A stretch of DNA of 64,000 nucleotides from Niabella soli DSM 19437 (GTDB lineage: Bacteria; Bacteroidota; Bacteroidia; Chitinophagales; Chitinophagaceae), in contig NZ_CP007035.1 in the NCBI RefSeq assembly GCF_000243115.2, forward strand, positions 2,294,001 to 2,358,000, read 5' to 3'. This document shows, piece after piece, positions 62,366 to 64,000 of the stretch. Numbering within the stretch: position 1 is the first letter of the stretch; the number at the start of each line of letters is the position of its first letter. The notes under the pieces were generated by a model. It had not been told where the DNA came from, searched no databases, and worked only from the letters and a program-made list of their open reading frames with translations. Both the position numbers and the translations under genes were made by a program.

Positions 62366-63790
62366 CTAATCCAATGCCCCGGTCTTCATTTTTTGTGAGT
62401 GTTTACTATTTACATTCGCCACCGGGCCTGCTACAACCAACTGCACCACCGAAGCAATTTTATCAGGCGCTGCGGCGGGCAGCTCAACCGTAATTGTTCC
62501 ATTTTCATTTTTTGCTTTTAGCGCTTTCCCGTTCACCAGCAGGTTGGCACTGATCACCTTATTTTGTAATGCCGGCACTACCAGTTTACCATCTGATGGC
62601 CAATCAAAAACGAATAAATTCAGCGCAGTATTGGCTCCCGCTGCTTTCATCGTACACCGGCCCCAGGATAAATCGGGCAAAGGGCTGGCATGTGTGGCAT
62701 AGATCGCTTTGCTGTTCACCTGCATCCATTTGCCAATGGCCGCCAGGCGCTCTACGCTTTCTTCGGGCACCGAGCCATCATCTTTCGGCCCGATGTTCAG
62801 CAAATAGTTGCCGCCTTTAGAGGCTATATCAACCAAATTATGAATAAGCGTTTCAGTAGATTTCCAGTTATGATCCCAGCTCTTATAGCCCCAACTGCCA
62901 TTCATCGTCATGCAGGTTTCCCAATCTGTTCCATCCAATTCTGCCTGTGTAGGAATTTTTTGTTCGGGCGTTTTGGTATCGCCAGGGAAATTGGGCCGCT
63001 TCAACCGGTCATTAGTAATGATATTGGGTTGCAGTTGCAATACATCTTTTAATTTTTGCGCCGCTGCATCCGTCATGTTGGTGGGGGTATCCCACCACAA
63101 CACAGCAATATCACCATAGTTGCTTAAAATTTCCTTCACCTGGGGAACCGAAACATCGTTTATATACTGATCAAATGTTTTTGTTTCCTGTGCCGGATCC
63201 CAGTGGCCGTTATGCGCTTTGGTGTACGCATCAATCTTTGCCGAGTCCGGGTTGGGCCAGCCTTCGCGCATTTCCTTACGCGCAACCGCCCCGCCAGGGT
63301 TATTCCAATCCTGCGCCTGTGAATAATAAAAGCCCAGTTTCATCCCGTATTTCTTGCAGGCTGCTGCCAATGGCTTCAGCAGGTCTTTGCCATAGGCGGT
63401 GGCATCTGCAATATTCCATTTGCTGGCATTCGATTTAAACAAAGCGAATCCATCATGGTGCTTGGCCGTAATGATGATGTATTTCATCCCGGCGTCTTTC
63501 GCCATTTTTACAATCGCATCCGGGTTATAATTAACCGGGTTAAAAGATTTAGCGCGTTCCTGGTATTCTGCAACAGGTATCTTACAGCGGTTCATGATCC
63601 ATTCCGCGCCACCACGAGCCTGCTGATGCCCGTGATAAACCCCGGCCCATTGCGAATAAACGCCCCAATGGATAAACATGCCAAAACGCGCTTCCCGCCA
63701 CCATTTCATGCGGGCGTCCTTATCGGCTGTCTGGCTTTTTGCTGTTCCCGCCAACAGGCATACCAGCATAAATAATGCGATCCTTTTCAT
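62366..63790 (-). CDS. GH29 alpha-L-fucosidase, second copy
   Basis: 474 residues from ATG 63790 (MKRIALFMLVCLLAGTAKSQ). The ATG at 63826 would precede the signal peptide and is rejected. GH29 motifs are WWREARFGMFIHWGVYSQWAG, YIIITAKHHDGFALF and DIAVLWWDTPTNMT with Asp234 as the likely nucleophile. GGNYLLNIGPKDDGSVP closes the barrel. It lacks the long accessory domain of the other GH29 protein. The nucleophile motif (WWD versus WFD) and insert lengths differ, so the two probably act on different fucosyl linkages. It follows the PL6-like gene with an 86-bp spacer. Confidence 0.92.
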   Translation of the reverse strand: MKRIALFMLVCLLAGTAKSQTADKDARMKWWREARFGMFIHWGVYSQWAGVYHGHQQARGGAEWIMNRCKIPVAEYQERAKSFNPVNYNPDAIVKMAKDAGMKYIIITAKHHDGFALFKSNASKWNIADATAYGKDLLKPLAAACKKYGMKLGFYYSQAQDWNNPGGAVARKEMREGWPNPDSAKIDAYTKAHNGHWDPAQETKTFDQYINDVSVPQVKEILSNYGDIAVLWWDTPTNMTDAAAQKLKDVLQLQPNIITNDRLKRPNFPGDTKTPEQKIPTQAELDGTDWETCMTMNGSWGYKSWDHNWKSTETLIHNLVDIASKGGNYLLNIGPKDDGSVPEESVERLAAIGKWMQVNSKAIYATHASPLPDLSWGRCTMKAAGANTALNLFVFDWPSDGKLVVPALQNKVISANLLVNGKALKAKNENGTITVELPAAAPDKIASVVQLVVAGPVANVNSKHSQKMKTGALD

Positions 63791-63835
63791 TTGTATATTT
63801 TTTGTTATAGATATTGCGCTCCTCACGGAGCTGCT

Positions 63836-63858
63836 CTGCGAAGCTTCCAGCTTCGCAG
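63836..63858. repeat. 9-bp perfect hairpin (CTGCGAAGC type) in an operon spacer
   Basis: CTGCGAAGC pairs perfectly with GCTTCGCAG over a 5-nt loop. A second small hairpin GGTTTT-TTC-AAAACC (63862-63876) touches the stop codon of the next gene. Both could be a terminator or dispersed palindromes. Confidence 0.65.
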
Positions 63859-63876
63859 CCTGGTTTTTTCAAAACC

Positions 63877-64000
63877 TTATTTAACCGTCGCTCCTACTTC
63901 CGCTGCACTTAAGACATGCGCTACCATTTTTTCATCACTATACTGATCGGCGCCGATATCCCATTTCCCCTTCCGCAATTGGCCATCCATGTCGACAGCT
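63877..64000 (-). CDS. PL6-like (chondroitinase-B/alginate-lyase-type) protein, partial C-terminus
   Basis: The last 40 codons of a minus-strand gene that runs off the right edge, with the stop at 63877. The reading MDGQLRKGKWDIGADQ, then a short linker and a final A-A-E-V-G motif, matches the closing part of PL6 beta-helix lyases (the pattern R...DIGADE...VGP). If right, it would be a uronic-acid-specific lyase producing the unsaturated ends that GH105 removes. Only this fragment is visible, so the call is tentative. It would be the first visible gene of the downstream GH29-GH28 run. Confidence 0.55.
   Translation of the reverse strand, partial: AVDMDGQLRKGKWDIGADQYSDEKMVAHVLSAAEVGATVK

Overview
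The window looks like a chromosomal segment of a Bacteroidota bacterium, most likely family Chitinophagaceae (Niabella-like; the genus is a guess). The evidence is four SusC/SusD outer-membrane uptake pairs, many lipoproteins, an atpD-atpC pair with a very short epsilon subunit, -7 promoter elements of the Bacteroidota type (TAnnTTTG), and few recognisable Shine-Dalgarno sites. No rRNA, tRNA, insertion sequence, phage gene or CRISPR array was found.

Layout. 1-3.7 kb: a partial phosphodiester-glycosidase-like gene and small envelope or hypothetical genes. 3.7-20.5 kb: three consecutive minus-strand susC-susD units, the middle one with an extra DUF1735-type lipoprotein, plus one unrecognised secreted protein. 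20.8-23.8 kb: folD, queE and an M42 aminopeptidase. 24.1-28.9 kb: a fourth, different susC-susD pair. 29.4-41.9 kb: housekeeping and envelope genes (nth, a four-helix-bundle protein, a metzincin-like protease, a sensor kinase without a response regulator, YqgE, DUF4197, RDD, atpDC, an L,D-transpeptidase, a GNAT-like protein, a UPF0173 hydrolase). 42.3-48.1 kb: a complete three-gene RND efflux operon. 48.3-64.0 kb: a carbohydrate-degradation locus with GH105, GH28, two GH29, a GH95-like enzyme, two esterases, two related beta-helix proteins and the end of a PL6-like gene. It is probably aimed at an acetylated, fucosylated, uronate-containing pectic glycan. No SusCD pair lies inside it, so the locus probably continues beyond 64,000.

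Two observations stand out. First, many spacers in the 1-3.3, 21.7-22.6 and 30-39.4 kb parts consist almost wholly of degenerate tandem words with a strict 7-bp period; a sister family has an 8-bp period. The word changes along an array while the phase is kept. Arrays start at stop codons and end a few bases before start codons. Second, each of the first three susC genes has a perfect TTGAT-N4-ATCAA palindrome (CRP/FNR-type half sites) 214-224 bp upstream of its start codon. The fourth susC lacks it, which suggests a shared regulator for the first three units.

All functional calls come from reading translated sequence and motifs by eye. No database search was possible.
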